Source: an uncultured Bacteroidota bacterium
GTDB lineage: Bacteria; Bacteroidota; Bacteroidia; Flavobacteriales; Flavobacteriaceae
Direction: 5' to 3'
Length of the DNA: 64,000 nucleotides
Assembly (NCBI GenBank): GCA_902606525.1
Contig: CACLGW010000002.1
Span: 1 to 64,000, forward strand
In this document: piece by piece, positions 46,727 through 56,042 of the stretch
Numbering within the stretch: position 1 is the first letter of the stretch
Layout: the number at the start of each line of letters is the position of its first letter
Translations under genes and position numbers: made by a program
Notes under the pieces: model-generated
Database searches by the model: none
What the model saw: only the letters and a program-made list of their open reading frames with translations
Told to the model about the DNA's origin: nothing

Positions 46727-47689
46727 ATGCTGAATAAAGCGAAAATATATAATCTCTTTTTTAAGAATTTGCCCTCTAAAAGAAGATTTCGTTTTTTTCT
46801 TTTATTTATTTTACTGTCCTTCACTTTTTGGTCCAGTACTAAGCTTTCAAAAAATTATTCATTAAAACAGTCTTTTTTGATAGTTTGGACTAACATTCCG
46901 AAAGGAATTATTCTATCCCCAACAATTCAAAAATTTAATATATCGATAACCGCTACTGGAATTGAAATTTTGTTATACCGCTTATTTGAAAAACCTATAA
47001 TGATTTCTTTATCAGAGCTTCATTTTAGTGGTAAAAAGACTAAAATTATTTTGGATAATCAGAAATTCTTGATTCAGCAACAACTTTTTGATAATACAAT
47101 AATTAATGACTTTAATCCAAAGACTATAGATTTAAATTTTAGCCGTCTAGATCAAAAATCAGTTCTTGTCATCCCAAAAATTCAAATCAATTTAAGGGCA
47201 GGATATTTGATAGATTCCGATATTAAAATTTCTCCTGATAGCATTATAGTATATGGACCAAAATCTATTTTAGATTCATTATCATCAATTAAAAGTGAAT
47301 TTTTAATAGCTAATGATGTATATAAAAATCTGAGGAAAAAATTGAATCTAAAATCTTTACCCAATATAAAGTTTTCTAAATCAAAAGTAACTGTAGATCT
47401 TAATGTATCACGATATACTGAAAAAGAATTTGTAGTTAATGTAGAGGTAATTAATCTTCCTCCTGGTATTCGTGTTAAACTTTTCCCCCCTGAAGTCAAG
47501 GTTCGTACTACTTTACCCTTTTCGATATTGAGATCAATAAATGCTTCGGATTTTATTTTAGTAGTAGATTATGAGGACATATTAGCTAAAGAAAATAAAT
47601 TACTTAAACTTAAAATAAAAAGTAAACCTCCTTTAGTTAAAAAAATAAGTTTAGATCCTAAAAAAGTAAATTACTTAATACGAAGATAA
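46727..47689 (+). CDS. YbbR-like domain protein
   Basis: The 320-residue protein has a membrane helix near the N-terminus (about residues 20-37) and an extracytoplasmic body with two or more YbbR-like beta modules, of which VINLPPGIRVKLFPPEVKVRT and SPDSIIVYGPKSILDSL are characteristic. In Firmicutes YbbR (CdaR) regulates a diadenylate cyclase, but none is nearby. The position ahead of coaE is usual in flavobacteria. The ATG at 46727 is chosen over a TTG four codons earlier. Confidence 0.8.
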   Translation: MLNKAKIYNLFFKNLPSKRRFRFFLLFILLSFTFWSSTKLSKNYSLKQSFLIVWTNIPKGIILSPTIQKFNISITATGIEILLYRLFEKPIMISLSELHFSGKKTKIILDNQKFLIQQQLFDNTIINDFNPKTIDLNFSRLDQKSVLVIPKIQINLRAGYLIDSDIKISPDSIIVYGPKSILDSLSSIKSEFLIANDVYKNLRKKLNLKSLPNIKFSKSKVTVDLNVSRYTEKEFVVNVEVINLPPGIRVKLFPPEVKVRTTLPFSILRSINASDFILVVDYEDILAKENKLLKLKIKSKPPLVKKISLDPKKVNYLIRR

Positions 47690-47725
47690 ATTAATTTACA
47701 ACTTTAATATTACAAAATAATATTT

Positions 47726-48301
47726 ATGAAAATAATTGGTTTAACTGGTGGAATAGGAAGTGGAAAGACAACTTTATTAAATTGGTTCCGAAAAAAGGGT
47801 TTTCCATGCTTTGAATCGGATTCTGTTGGTCGAAAGCTTCTAAACTCTTCTCTTCGAGAATTAATAATAAAGAAGTTTGGAGCAGATGTTTATGTTGATG
47901 GCAAACTAAACAGAAAAGATTTAGCTAGAAAAGTCTTCAAAGATGAAAAATCACTTGATGATTTAAATAAGATTGTTCATCCAGCAGTAACAGAATCATT
48001 TGAAAAATTTAAACTTAAAAATTTAAATGCACCTTTTGTAATCAAAGAGACTGCAATTTTATTTGAAACTGGAAGTTATAAAGAATGTGATGCAACTATT
48101 TTAATAACTTCTTCAAAGAAAGAACGTATCAAAAGGATTATCAACAGAGATGGGATAAAAAGAAGTGAAGTTTTACAAAGGATGAATAATCAACTAAGTG
48201 AGGCTAAAAAACTAGAACTTTCTGATTATGTAATTGAAAATATTGATTTAGAGGATGTTTATGTCCAGGCTGAGACTATAATTGAAAAGTTAATGGAATA
48301 G
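47726..48301 (+). CDS. coaE: dephospho-CoA kinase
   Basis: CoaE phosphorylates dephospho-CoA in the final step of CoA synthesis. The 191 residues have the P-loop GLTGGIGSGKTT (5-16), the CoA-domain contact HPAV, and ETAILFETG. With panB and coaBC it is the third CoA-pathway gene in the window, although the three are not contiguous. Confidence 0.96.
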   Translation: MKIIGLTGGIGSGKTTLLNWFRKKGFPCFESDSVGRKLLNSSLRELIIKKFGADVYVDGKLNRKDLARKVFKDEKSLDDLNKIVHPAVTESFEKFKLKNLNAPFVIKETAILFETGSYKECDATILITSSKKERIKRIINRDGIKRSEVLQRMNNQLSEAKKLELSDYVIENIDLEDVYVQAETIIEKLME

Positions 48302-48312
48302 TAATCACATTG

Positions 48313-48334
48313 TATTAACATTCTATTAATATTT
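48313..48334 (+). promoter_or_regulatory. tandem 11-bp direct repeats upstream of the two-component genes
   Basis: TATTAACATTC (48313-48323) is followed without a gap by TATTAATATTT (48324-48334). Direct repeats one helical turn apart are the usual binding architecture of OmpR/PhoB-type regulators, and the operon downstream encodes one. Autoregulation is inference. Confidence 0.35.
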
Positions 48335-48411
48335 TATTTGATTAAAATAAGAGACATTTGTATAAAAATATCAATAAATATTACTACTTAAGATGAAGTA
48401 AAAAACGAAAG

Positions 48412-50004
48412 ATGAAAAAAGGTTTATTTATCTCACTTGTCAGCTTCATGATTGTTTCAATTTTAGGAATTGTCGCACTTCAAGGATATTGGATTTTTTC
48501 AGCTTGGAATGATAAAGAAGAGGAATTTTCGTTAGCTGTTCAGCAATCCTTAATGATGGTGGCCGAAGAAATTCAAGAACGTGAACTATCAGATTATATA
48601 AGTGCATATGAACGTTTGGTTGATTCCCTAGAAACTCCAGATGATGCTACTTTTGCTAACGTCTTTTTATTTTTGGATGAAGACAAAACTAACAATTTAA
48701 TTTCTTACTACGCATATGGGATTTTAGAAGAAGATTATAAAATCACACCATATTTAGACCCTAAGCTAGGTGACTCCATAGAAACTTTAACTGATGTTAA
48801 AAAAGTTAAGAATACTACTATAATCAATAAAAACGAAGTTTTTAATCGAGAAAATAATATCGCTACTTCAATTGAAAAAATTAAAACTATTGAAAGGATG
48901 AATATTGCAAACCAACGAATTCGTTCTACTTTTAAGGATTATACTGCTAATACCCCTATACATAAAAGATTAAATATCAATGAGTTGGATTATGTTTTAA
49001 AGAGAGAGTTTGATGCAAAAATGATCGTAACCCCTTATGAATTTGGAATTTATGATAATGGTTTGGCTACTAAAATTAAATCCAATAATTATATTGAGGA
49101 ACCAGAAGGATTTCGTTATTCTACTCCAATCTTTCAGGATGATAATAGTGCTCTTAAGTATGAGTTAGTAATTTCTTTCCCAGAAAAAGATCAATATGTT
49201 TTCTCCTCTGTATTAGGAATAGGTGGGTTAACTTTATTTTTGACATTATTTATAGTTTTAGTCTCAAGTACTGCTCTTTATCAAATTATTCAGCAAAAAA
49301 AGATTTCTGAGATTAAAACTGATTTTATAAATAATATGTCCCATGAATTTAAAACTCCTATAGCAACTATCAATTTGGCTTTAGATGCAATATCTAATCC
49401 TAAAGCAATTGAAACCCCAACTAAAGTAGCTCAATATGTTAAAATGATAAGAGAAGAAAATAGTCGAATGTTGTCTCAAGTTGAAAATGTATTACGTATA
49501 TCACAATTGGAACGAAGCAGTGAGCCTATTCAAAAAACTATTTTAGATTCTCACAAAATAATTAAAGATGCGATCAATCATATATATCTTATTTTAAAAA
49601 ATAAATCAGGAGTAATTAAAATTAATTTAGATGCTCATAACTCTTTTATTAATGGAAATAAAAATCATTTAACGAATATTATTGTTAACCTACTTGATAA
49701 TGCCGTTAAGTATTGTGATAAAATTCCAAATGTAGAAGTTGAAACTTATAATGAAGAAAACGACTTTATTATTAAAGTTAAAGACAATGGTATTGGAATG
49801 ACCAATGCTGTTCAAATAAAAATATTTGATAAATTTTTTCGGGCTGCTTCTGGAGATATTCATAATGTAAAAGGACATGGCTTGGGACTAGCTTACGTTA
49901 AAAAAATTGTTGACTTACATAAAGGTGAAATTAAATTAAATAGTAAAATAAATTTTGGCACCACATTTACAATAAAAATTCCAAACTCAGATTGGGTTAA
50001 ATAA
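48412..50004 (+). CDS. membrane sensor histidine kinase
   Basis: The 530-residue kinase has two membrane helices (about residues 5-27 and 264-290) enclosing a periplasmic sensor of about 235 residues without a recognisable known fold. HisKA follows with the phosphorylated His311 in NNMSHEFKTPIA, then HATPase with NLLDNAVKYC (N box), DNGIGM and GHGLGLAYV. It forms an operon with the OmpR-type regulator 12 nt downstream. The pair resembles RprX/RprY of Bacteroides in layout; the signal is unknown. Confidence 0.92.
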   Translation: MKKGLFISLVSFMIVSILGIVALQGYWIFSAWNDKEEEFSLAVQQSLMMVAEEIQERELSDYISAYERLVDSLETPDDATFANVFLFLDEDKTNNLISYYAYGILEEDYKITPYLDPKLGDSIETLTDVKKVKNTTIINKNEVFNRENNIATSIEKIKTIERMNIANQRIRSTFKDYTANTPIHKRLNINELDYVLKREFDAKMIVTPYEFGIYDNGLATKIKSNNYIEEPEGFRYSTPIFQDDNSALKYELVISFPEKDQYVFSSVLGIGGLTLFLTLFIVLVSSTALYQIIQQKKISEIKTDFINNMSHEFKTPIATINLALDAISNPKAIETPTKVAQYVKMIREENSRMLSQVENVLRISQLERSSEPIQKTILDSHKIIKDAINHIYLILKNKSGVIKINLDAHNSFINGNKNHLTNIIVNLLDNAVKYCDKIPNVEVETYNEENDFIIKVKDNGIGMTNAVQIKIFDKFFRAASGDIHNVKGHGLGLAYVKKIVDLHKGEIKLNSKINFGTTFTIKIPNSDWVK

Positions 50005-50016
50005 AAGTCTAAAAAA

Positions 50017-50721
50017 ATGAAAAATAATAATAAAAAAATTTTGTTAGTCGAAGATGATATAAACTTTGGGAGTATTTTAAAAGAGTATTTAGGGCTTAAT
50101 GATTATGAGGTTACACTCGCAAAAAATGGTATAGAAGGATTTGAAAAATTCAAAAAAGGTAATTTTGATCTTTGTATCCTAGATGTAATGATGCCTTATA
50201 AAGATGGATTCACTTTGGCAAAGGAAATTAGGGAAGAAAATGATACTATACCTATATTTTTTCTTACTGCGAAACATCTTAAAGAAGACGTTTTAAAAGG
50301 TTTTAAGCTAGGTGCAGACGATTACATGAGCAAACCTTTTGATTCTGATGTGCTTTTGGCTAAAATAAAAGCTATCCTAAAACGGAAGAAACCGGTTAAA
50401 GAACTTCATGACGATGCTTTTGAATTTAACTTTAGCGATTTTAATTTTAATTCTAAATTACGCTTATTAAAGCTTAAAGACGGAGTCCCTATTAAGCTTT
50501 CTCCAAAAGAAAATCAATTACTTCGATTACTGGTTTTACACCTTAATGATTTGTTACCTAGAGAAGTTGCTTTGAATAAAATCTGGAGAGATGATAATTA
50601 CTTTACCTCCAGAAGTATGGATGTCTACATTGCTAAACTTAGGAAATATTTAGGAAAGGATAAAAAAGTTCATATTCTCAATATTCATGGTGAAGGATTT
50701 AGACTAGTTACTTCAGATTAA
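50017..50721 (+). CDS. OmpR-family response regulator
   Basis: The 234-residue regulator has a receiver domain with acidic pocket VEDD, phospho-acceptor Asp56 in LCILDVMMPYKDG, and the Lys in SKPFD. A winged-helix DNA-binding domain follows (about 135-232, ending RGEGFR-like HGEGFRLV). It is the partner of the upstream kinase. It shares TTAA with the convergent xerD as both stop codons. The regulon is unknown, but direct repeats ahead of the kinase gene are a candidate site. Confidence 0.93.
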   Translation: MKNNNKKILLVEDDINFGSILKEYLGLNDYEVTLAKNGIEGFEKFKKGNFDLCILDVMMPYKDGFTLAKEIREENDTIPIFFLTAKHLKEDVLKGFKLGADDYMSKPFDSDVLLAKIKAILKRKKPVKELHDDAFEFNFSDFNFNSKLRLLKLKDGVPIKLSPKENQLLRLLVLHLNDLLPREVALNKIWRDDNYFTSRSMDVYIAKLRKYLGKDKKVHILNIHGEGFRLVTSD

Positions 50722-51620
50722 TTCCCATTCCTTGGATGGAATCTTTCTAACACAGATCTCAAATGATTGTTGTTTAGATGTGTATACATTTCAGTTGTAG
50801 TAATACTTTCGTGTCCCATTAGAATTTGAATAGTTCGTAAATCAGCATCATTTTCTAGAAGATGAGTGGCGAATGAATGCCGAAATGTATGGGGACCGAT
50901 TTTCTTTTGGATATTAGCTTTTAATGCTAAAGAACGAATTAATGTAAAAATCATTTGACGTGTAAGTATACTGCCATTACGATTTAAAAATACAATATCT
51001 CGATATTCTAGACGAACTTTTTGTAATGCTCTAATATCATAAATATATATTTCTAAATATCTTTTAGCAATTACTCCCATAGGCACAATTCTTTGTTTAT
51101 TTCCTTTACCTGTGACTCGGATAAGTGATTCTTTAAAAAAAAGATTTGATAAATTTAGATTAATCAGCTCCGAAACACGAAGACCACTTCCATAAAGAGT
51201 CTCTAATATAGCACGATTACGGTAGCCTTGTGGATGCCCTAAATCTAAATGTTCAATTAGTAATTCAATCTCATTAAGAGATAAAATATCAGGTATTTTT
51301 CTACCTAACTTGGGTGTTTCTATTAAATCTGTTGGATTTGAACCTCGATATTTTTCAAATATTAAATAGTCAAAAAAACTTCGAAGTCCAGCAATTCGTC
51401 TAGCTTGGGTTTGGGAACTCAAAACTTTTGATGTTTCATAAATGAATTTTCTTACTGTTTCTTGACTACAATTAATTGGAGTTTGGTTAATATTTTCAGA
51501 ATTTAAGAAGTTTTGAAATGATTTGATGTCGAGTGTGTAATTTTCTATGGAATTTTTTGACAATCCACGCTCAATTTGGAGGTATATTTTATAATCTAAA
51601 ACGGCTTGCTTCCAATTCAA
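50718..51620 (-). CDS. xerD: tyrosine recombinase XerD/XerC-like
   Basis: This site-specific recombinase would resolve chromosome dimers at dif. The 300-residue protein has the SAM-like N-terminal core-binding domain and a catalytic domain with Arg148 (SGLRVSEL), Lys172, His244-xx-Arg247 (HTFRHSFATHLL), His270 (MGHESI) and the nucleophile Tyr279. No integrase-type neighbours, att sites or cargo are seen, and gene content around it is housekeeping, so it is a resident Xer enzyme rather than part of a mobile element. It is divergent from aroQ. Confidence 0.92.
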   Translation of the reverse strand: MNWKQAVLDYKIYLQIERGLSKNSIENYTLDIKSFQNFLNSENINQTPINCSQETVRKFIYETSKVLSSQTQARRIAGLRSFFDYLIFEKYRGSNPTDLIETPKLGRKIPDILSLNEIELLIEHLDLGHPQGYRNRAILETLYGSGLRVSELINLNLSNLFFKESLIRVTGKGNKQRIVPMGVIAKRYLEIYIYDIRALQKVRLEYRDIVFLNRNGSILTRQMIFTLIRSLALKANIQKKIGPHTFRHSFATHLLENDADLRTIQILMGHESITTTEMYTHLNNNHLRSVLERFHPRNGN

Positions 51621-51677
51621 AGTGCTTGTTTTTGTGGGAATAATTCAATTTTCAATACTTTTACTAAAATAATAAAA

Positions 51678-52097
51678 ATGAAGATTAGTATCATTAATGG
51701 GCCAAACTTAAATCTTTTAGGAACAAGAGAGCCTTCTGTTTACGGAAATCAAACATTTGAAGATTATTATGCCAAACTCCAAAAACTTTTTCCACAGGTT
51801 ATTTTTGATTATTTCCAGTCTAACATAGAAGGTGAATTAATCAATCGCTTACACAAAGTTGGTTTTAATTCTGATATGATTTTACTTAATGCTGGTGCGT
51901 ACACTCATACTTCAGTCGCAATTGGTGATGCAATTAAAAGTATCGATTCTGATGTTATTGAAATTCATATTTCGAATACTTTTGCTAGAGAAGATTTTCG
52001 ACACACTTCTTATCTAACCCCAGTTGTTAAAGGTCTAATTATTGGATTTGGTTTAGATTCCTATCGTCTTGGAATAGAAAGTGCTTTAAATAAGTAA
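51678..52097 (+). CDS. aroQ: type II 3-dehydroquinate dehydratase
   Basis: AroQ dehydrates 3-dehydroquinate in the shikimate pathway. The ATG at 51678 gives 139 residues starting MKISIINGPNLNLLGTREP, with the catalytic Tyr in SVYG, LLNAGAYTHTSVAI and IEIHISN. The longer frame from 51606 would add 24 residues not found in the family. It stands alone, divergent from xerD. Confidence 0.97.
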   Translation: MKISIINGPNLNLLGTREPSVYGNQTFEDYYAKLQKLFPQVIFDYFQSNIEGELINRLHKVGFNSDMILLNAGAYTHTSVAIGDAIKSIDSDVIEIHISNTFAREDFRHTSYLTPVVKGLIIGFGLDSYRLGIESALNK

Positions 52098-52169
52098 TTA
52101 TTTATTATAGTTATCTATGTGTAATATTTAGTAGAGCTTGAGTTCCGTTCAGATTGAATCTGCTTAAAG

Positions 52170-53558
52170 TTATAGGTGAATAACTTCATCATATGCATCT
52201 GCAACAGCTTCCATTACAGCTTCACTCATTGTTGGGTGAGGATGGACCGCTTTAAGAACTTCATGCCCAGTTGTCTCCAGTTTACGACCTAAAACAGCTT
52301 CAGCGATCATATCAGTTACTCCAGTACCAATCATATGGCAACCTAACCATTCTCCATATTTAGCGTCAAAAATCACCTTAACAAAACCATCTGGGTTTCC
52401 ACCAGCCTGTGCTTTTCCTGAAGCAGAAAAGGGAAATTTTCCAATTTTGATTTCAAAACCTTTTTCTTTTGCCTCATCTTCAGTGAGTCCTACTGAAGCA
52501 ATTTCAGGTGAGCAGTAAGTGCATCCAGGAATATTACCGTAGTCTAAAGGTTCTAGATTATGTCCAGCAATTTTTTCTACACAAAGAATACCCTCAGCAG
52601 AAGCAACGTGAGCCAATGCTTGGCCTTTGGTCACATCACCTATAGCAAAATAGCCAGGAATATTAGTTTGGTAAAAGTCGTTGACCATAATTTTATCACG
52701 ATCAACTGCAATTCCGAGATCTTCCAAGCCAATATTTTCAATATTAGTTTTGATACCTACAGCAGAAAGAACAACATCTGCATTTATGAATTCTTCCCCT
52801 TTTGAAGTTTTTACAGCTGCTTTTACTCCTTTACCTTTAATATCAACGGCTGTAACTTCAGCACCTGTCATAATTTTAATTCCACTCTTTTTGAAGGATC
52901 GTTCAAGTTGTTTGGAGATTTCATTATCTTCCAAAGGAACAATACGATCTAAGTACTCTACAATTGTAACTTCTGTTCCCATAGAATTGAAGAAATAGGC
53001 AAATTCAATACCAATTGCCCCAGATCCCACTATAACTAATTTTTTGGGTTGTTTTTCCAAAGTCATTGCTTTTCTATAACCAATTATTTTTTTTCCGTCT
53101 TGAGGAAGATTCGGTAATTCTCGGGAACGAGCACCAGTAGCAATGATGATATTTTTTGCTTGATATTCTTCAGTTTTTTTACCTTTAGTAACACTAACTT
53201 TCTTTCCAGCTATTAATTTTCCGTGGCCTTCTAAGACATCAATTTTATTTTTATTCATCAAAAAGTTTACTCCTTTACTCATTCCCTTTGCAACGTTTCG
53301 ACTTCGATTTACAACAGCATCAAAGTCTTTATCGTATTGCTCAATACTTAAACCATAATCCTTTGCATGCTTAAGATATTCAAATACCTGAGCAGATTTT
53401 AAGAGGGCTTTTGTGGGAATACACCCCCAGTTCAAGCATACACCTCCAAGGCTTTCTTTTTCAATAATTGCCGTTTTAAATCCAAGTTGAGAGGCACGAA
53501 TTGCAGTGACATATCCACCAGGGCCACTACCCAAAATTATAATATCATATTCTGTCAT
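52170..53558 (-). CDS. lpdA: dihydrolipoyl dehydrogenase
   Basis: This is the E3 component of 2-oxoacid dehydrogenase complexes, reoxidising lipoamide with NAD+. The 462-residue flavoprotein begins with the FAD motif GSGPGGYVTAIRASQLG, has the redox-active pair in GGVCLNWGCIPTKAL, an NAD-binding GSGAIGIEFAYFF, and the C-terminal dimer-interface HPHPTMSEAV with the catalytic His. No E1 or E2 gene is adjacent. The 72-nt gap to the convergent aroQ holds a 5-bp hairpin without a T-run. Confidence 0.96.
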   Translation of the reverse strand: MTEYDIIILGSGPGGYVTAIRASQLGFKTAIIEKESLGGVCLNWGCIPTKALLKSAQVFEYLKHAKDYGLSIEQYDKDFDAVVNRSRNVAKGMSKGVNFLMNKNKIDVLEGHGKLIAGKKVSVTKGKKTEEYQAKNIIIATGARSRELPNLPQDGKKIIGYRKAMTLEKQPKKLVIVGSGAIGIEFAYFFNSMGTEVTIVEYLDRIVPLEDNEISKQLERSFKKSGIKIMTGAEVTAVDIKGKGVKAAVKTSKGEEFINADVVLSAVGIKTNIENIGLEDLGIAVDRDKIMVNDFYQTNIPGYFAIGDVTKGQALAHVASAEGILCVEKIAGHNLEPLDYGNIPGCTYCSPEIASVGLTEDEAKEKGFEIKIGKFPFSASGKAQAGGNPDGFVKVIFDAKYGEWLGCHMIGTGVTDMIAEAVLGRKLETTGHEVLKAVHPHPTMSEAVMEAVADAYDEVIHL

Positions 53559-53618
53559 TAGATGTAATTTAAATTTGGTATAAAGTTACGAAATATGAGT
53601 GGAAATTTAAGTGAATTT

Positions 53619-54023
53619 TTATTCACCATCAAAGTGAATACTTGCAGAATTAACACAATAACGTTGACCAGTTGTTGTCGTTCCATCATTAAAAACATGT
53701 CCTTGATGTCCCCCGCATTTTGCACAAACAATTTCAGTACGAATCATATCATGACTCGTATCTTTAATGAACAACAAAGCTCCAGGTAGTGCCTGATCAT
53801 AACTTGGCCATCCACAGGAACTATCAAATTTATATTCTGAGCGATATAAAGGGCTATCGCATCCTTTGCATTTATATACTCCCTTATCAAAGTGATCATT
53901 ATATTTTCCGGTAAAAGGATACTCTGTGCCTTTTTGTCTTAAAATTCTAAACTCTTCATCATTAAGCTTATTGCGCCATTCAGTTTCAGACTTTTTTATT
54001 GGGAAATTTTTAGAACTACTCAT
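53619..54023 (-). CDS. msrB: peptide-methionine (R)-S-oxide reductase, cytoplasmic
   Basis: MsrB reduces methionine-R-sulfoxide in proteins. The 134-residue protein lacks a signal peptide. It has two zinc CxxC pairs (Cys52/55 and Cys100/103), the catalytic Cys123 in RYCVNSA, and the resolving Cys70 in SSCGWPS, so it is a standard two-cysteine enzyme. It is the second of a tandem pair, overlapping the lipoprotein paralogue by 8 nt. Confidence 0.95.
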   Translation of the reverse strand: MSSSKNFPIKKSETEWRNKLNDEEFRILRQKGTEYPFTGKYNDHFDKGVYKCKGCDSPLYRSEYKFDSSCGWPSYDQALPGALLFIKDTSHDMIRTEIVCAKCGGHQGHVFNDGTTTTGQRYCVNSASIHFDGE

Positions 54024-54501
54024 TGGAAGGAATAAAATTTAATGCAGCAGAGTTAATACAATGCCTTTTTCCTGTTGTATTTTTTGGCCCATCATTAAAC
54101 ATATGACCAAGGTGACCTCCACAATTACTGCATTTCAATTCAGATCTAGGATATCCAATTTTATAATCTACATCGTATTCTAAATTTTCTTCAATACCAC
54201 GATCAAATGATGGCCATCCAGTGCCAGAATCAAATTTATATTTAGAGTCATAAAGAGGGGCTTTACAACCTGCACAGACATATGTCCCTCTATCTTTAAT
54301 AAAATTTAAGGGACCTGAAAAAGCACGTTCAGTTCCCGCTTTCCTTAATACATAATAAGCCATTTGAGGTAATTCTTTTTTCCATTCATCATCACTTTTA
54401 ACTACAGGATACTTTCTTTGTTGCTTATTTTTTTTATCTTGAGACAGTCCATTGCAACTAAAAATCAAAAAAATTGGGATAACGAAATAGAGAATATTCA
54501 T
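54016..54501 (-). CDS. msrB: peptide-methionine (R)-S-oxide reductase, probable lipoprotein
   Basis: This paralogue of the adjacent msrB has an N-terminal lipoprotein signal ending LIFSC (Cys16), so it should work in the periplasm. Zinc pairs (Cys76/79 and Cys124/127) and the catalytic Cys148 in RHCINSA are present, but the resolving position in SGTGWPS is Thr94 instead of Cys, so it must use another reductant or resolving residue. The 161 residues are otherwise full length. It is the first gene of the pair. A TAnnTTTG element lies just before its start. Confidence 0.92.
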   Translation of the reverse strand: MNILYFVIPIFLIFSCNGLSQDKKNKQQRKYPVVKSDDEWKKELPQMAYYVLRKAGTERAFSGPLNFIKDRGTYVCAGCKAPLYDSKYKFDSGTGWPSFDRGIEENLEYDVDYKIGYPRSELKCSNCGGHLGHMFNDGPKNTTGKRHCINSAALNFIPSNE

Positions 54502-54508
54502 AATTTTT

Positions 54509-54516
54509 CAAAATTA
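54509..54516 (-). promoter_or_regulatory. TAnnTTTG element directly before the msrB pair
   Basis: TAATTTTG on the minus strand ends 7 nt before the ATG at 54501, again suggesting a nearly leaderless mRNA. No -33 TTG is seen at the usual distance. Confidence 0.35.
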
Positions 54517-54594
54517 AACATTCTTTCGAACTCATAAAAAAAAAGGCATTAAAAAAACAATTTGTCTTACATTTATGAAAATTAAAAATATAAA

Positions 54595-55932
54595 ATGTTA
54601 ACTCTAAAGACTCCCTTAAAAAAGGGGAGTAGAAAGCTAATCAATGCTTGGGCTTTTTACGATTGGGCTAATTCAGTTTACTCACTCGTTATCTCTTCAG
54701 CAATATTTCCTATTTATTTTGGAGCCTTGTTTTCAGAAATAAACACCATTTCCTTTTTTAAATATGATATTAAAAATACAGCTGTAATAAGCTTTGTTAC
54801 AGCCTCAGCATTTATTATAGTAGCACTAACATCTCCGATATTATCTGGTATTGCAGATTATATTGGTAATAAGAAAAAGTTTATGAAGTATTTTGTTTAT
54901 TTAGGATCGGCTTCCTGTATCGGATTATATTGGTTTGAGTTAGATACTATTTATATAGGATTGTTATTTTATTTTTTGGCACTGATAGGTTTATGGTCTA
55001 GTATAGTTTTTTACAATTCTTATTTACCAGATATTGCTTTTCCTGAACAACAGGACCGCGTTAGTGCTAGAGGATATTCATACGGTTATATTGGAAGTGT
55101 TACTCTTTTATTGGTTAATTTAGCCATGGTCATGCAGCCTGATTTATTCGGTATTGAGGGCACAGGAAATGAAGCTTCGATGAAAGCTATGAAATACTCT
55201 TTTATATCAGTTGGGATATGGTGGGCATTATTTAGCCAGTATTCTTTTTATTTTTTACCAAAAAGTAATCACGAGGTTAAGGTTACTAAAGACATTTTAT
55301 GGAATGGTTATAAGGAGTTAAGGCTGGTCTGGAAAGAATTGAAAGAACTACCACGAATAAGACGTTTCCTCCCTGCATTTTTTCTTTATAGCATGGCCTT
55401 GCAGACCGTCATGCTAGTAGCTGCTTATTTTGGTGAAGAAGAAATTGCTTGGGCAAACTCAAATGAAAAGACTGTAGGCCTTATTGTAAGTATTTTACTC
55501 ATTCAGATTGTAGCTATTTTTGGAGCTATTCTCACAGCAAGAGCCTCAGAACGTTTTGGAAATATTCCTGTTTTAGTTATAATTAACTTTATCTGGGTAG
55601 GTCTTTGCATTATTGCTTATTATACAAGAACACCTCTTCAATTTTATTATGTGGCTGGTTTTGTAGGTTTAGTAATGGGTGGATTGCAATCTCTCTCCCG
55701 TTCTACGTATTCAAAATTACTACCTAAAACTCTAGATACTACCTCTTTTTTCAGTTTTTATGAAATTACAGAAAAAATTGGAATTGTTTTCGGAATGATT
55801 TGTTTTGGTTTGGTTGATCATATTTCAGGAAGTATGCGTAATGGGATTTTATTTTTTATCATTTTTTTTATTTTAGGTGCTTTTATGTTATTGCGGATTC
55901 CCAAGCAAAACTTCTCTATTCCCGGGTCCTAA
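54595..55932 (+). CDS. MFS transporter, UMF1/Atg22-like family
   Basis: The 445-residue protein has 11-12 membrane helices and the N-terminal signature NAWAFYDWANSVYSLVI that marks the UMF1 (Atg22-like) branch of the major facilitator superfamily. Other visible parts are LSGIADYIGNKKK (the loop 2-3 motif) and GLVMGGLQSLSRSTYSKLLP. The eukaryotic relative exports amino acids from vacuoles; the bacterial substrates are not established. It stands alone, divergent from the msrB pair. Confidence 0.88.
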   Translation: MLTLKTPLKKGSRKLINAWAFYDWANSVYSLVISSAIFPIYFGALFSEINTISFFKYDIKNTAVISFVTASAFIIVALTSPILSGIADYIGNKKKFMKYFVYLGSASCIGLYWFELDTIYIGLLFYFLALIGLWSSIVFYNSYLPDIAFPEQQDRVSARGYSYGYIGSVTLLLVNLAMVMQPDLFGIEGTGNEASMKAMKYSFISVGIWWALFSQYSFYFLPKSNHEVKVTKDILWNGYKELRLVWKELKELPRIRRFLPAFFLYSMALQTVMLVAAYFGEEEIAWANSNEKTVGLIVSILLIQIVAIFGAILTARASERFGNIPVLVIINFIWVGLCIIAYYTRTPLQFYYVAGFVGLVMGGLQSLSRSTYSKLLPKTLDTTSFFSFYEITEKIGIVFGMICFGLVDHISGSMRNGILFFIIFFILGAFMLLRIPKQNFSIPGS

Positions 55933-56042
55933 AATAATCTCCATGAATAATTCTTCATTAAAAATACTTTTAGGCATAAATTTATATTTTTATTATCATT
56001 AATAATTAAGGGTTAACATTTTTTAAACCATTATCAAACAAA

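Noticed and set aside
50718-51620. XerD-like recombinase as a sign of an integrated element
   Set aside because: All neighbours are housekeeping genes, no repeats or tRNA flank it, and the protein looks like a resident Xer recombinase.
52150-52166. Short hairpin between convergent aroQ and lpdA
   Set aside because: The stem is only 5 bp (CAGAT/ATCTG) and neither strand has a T-run after it.
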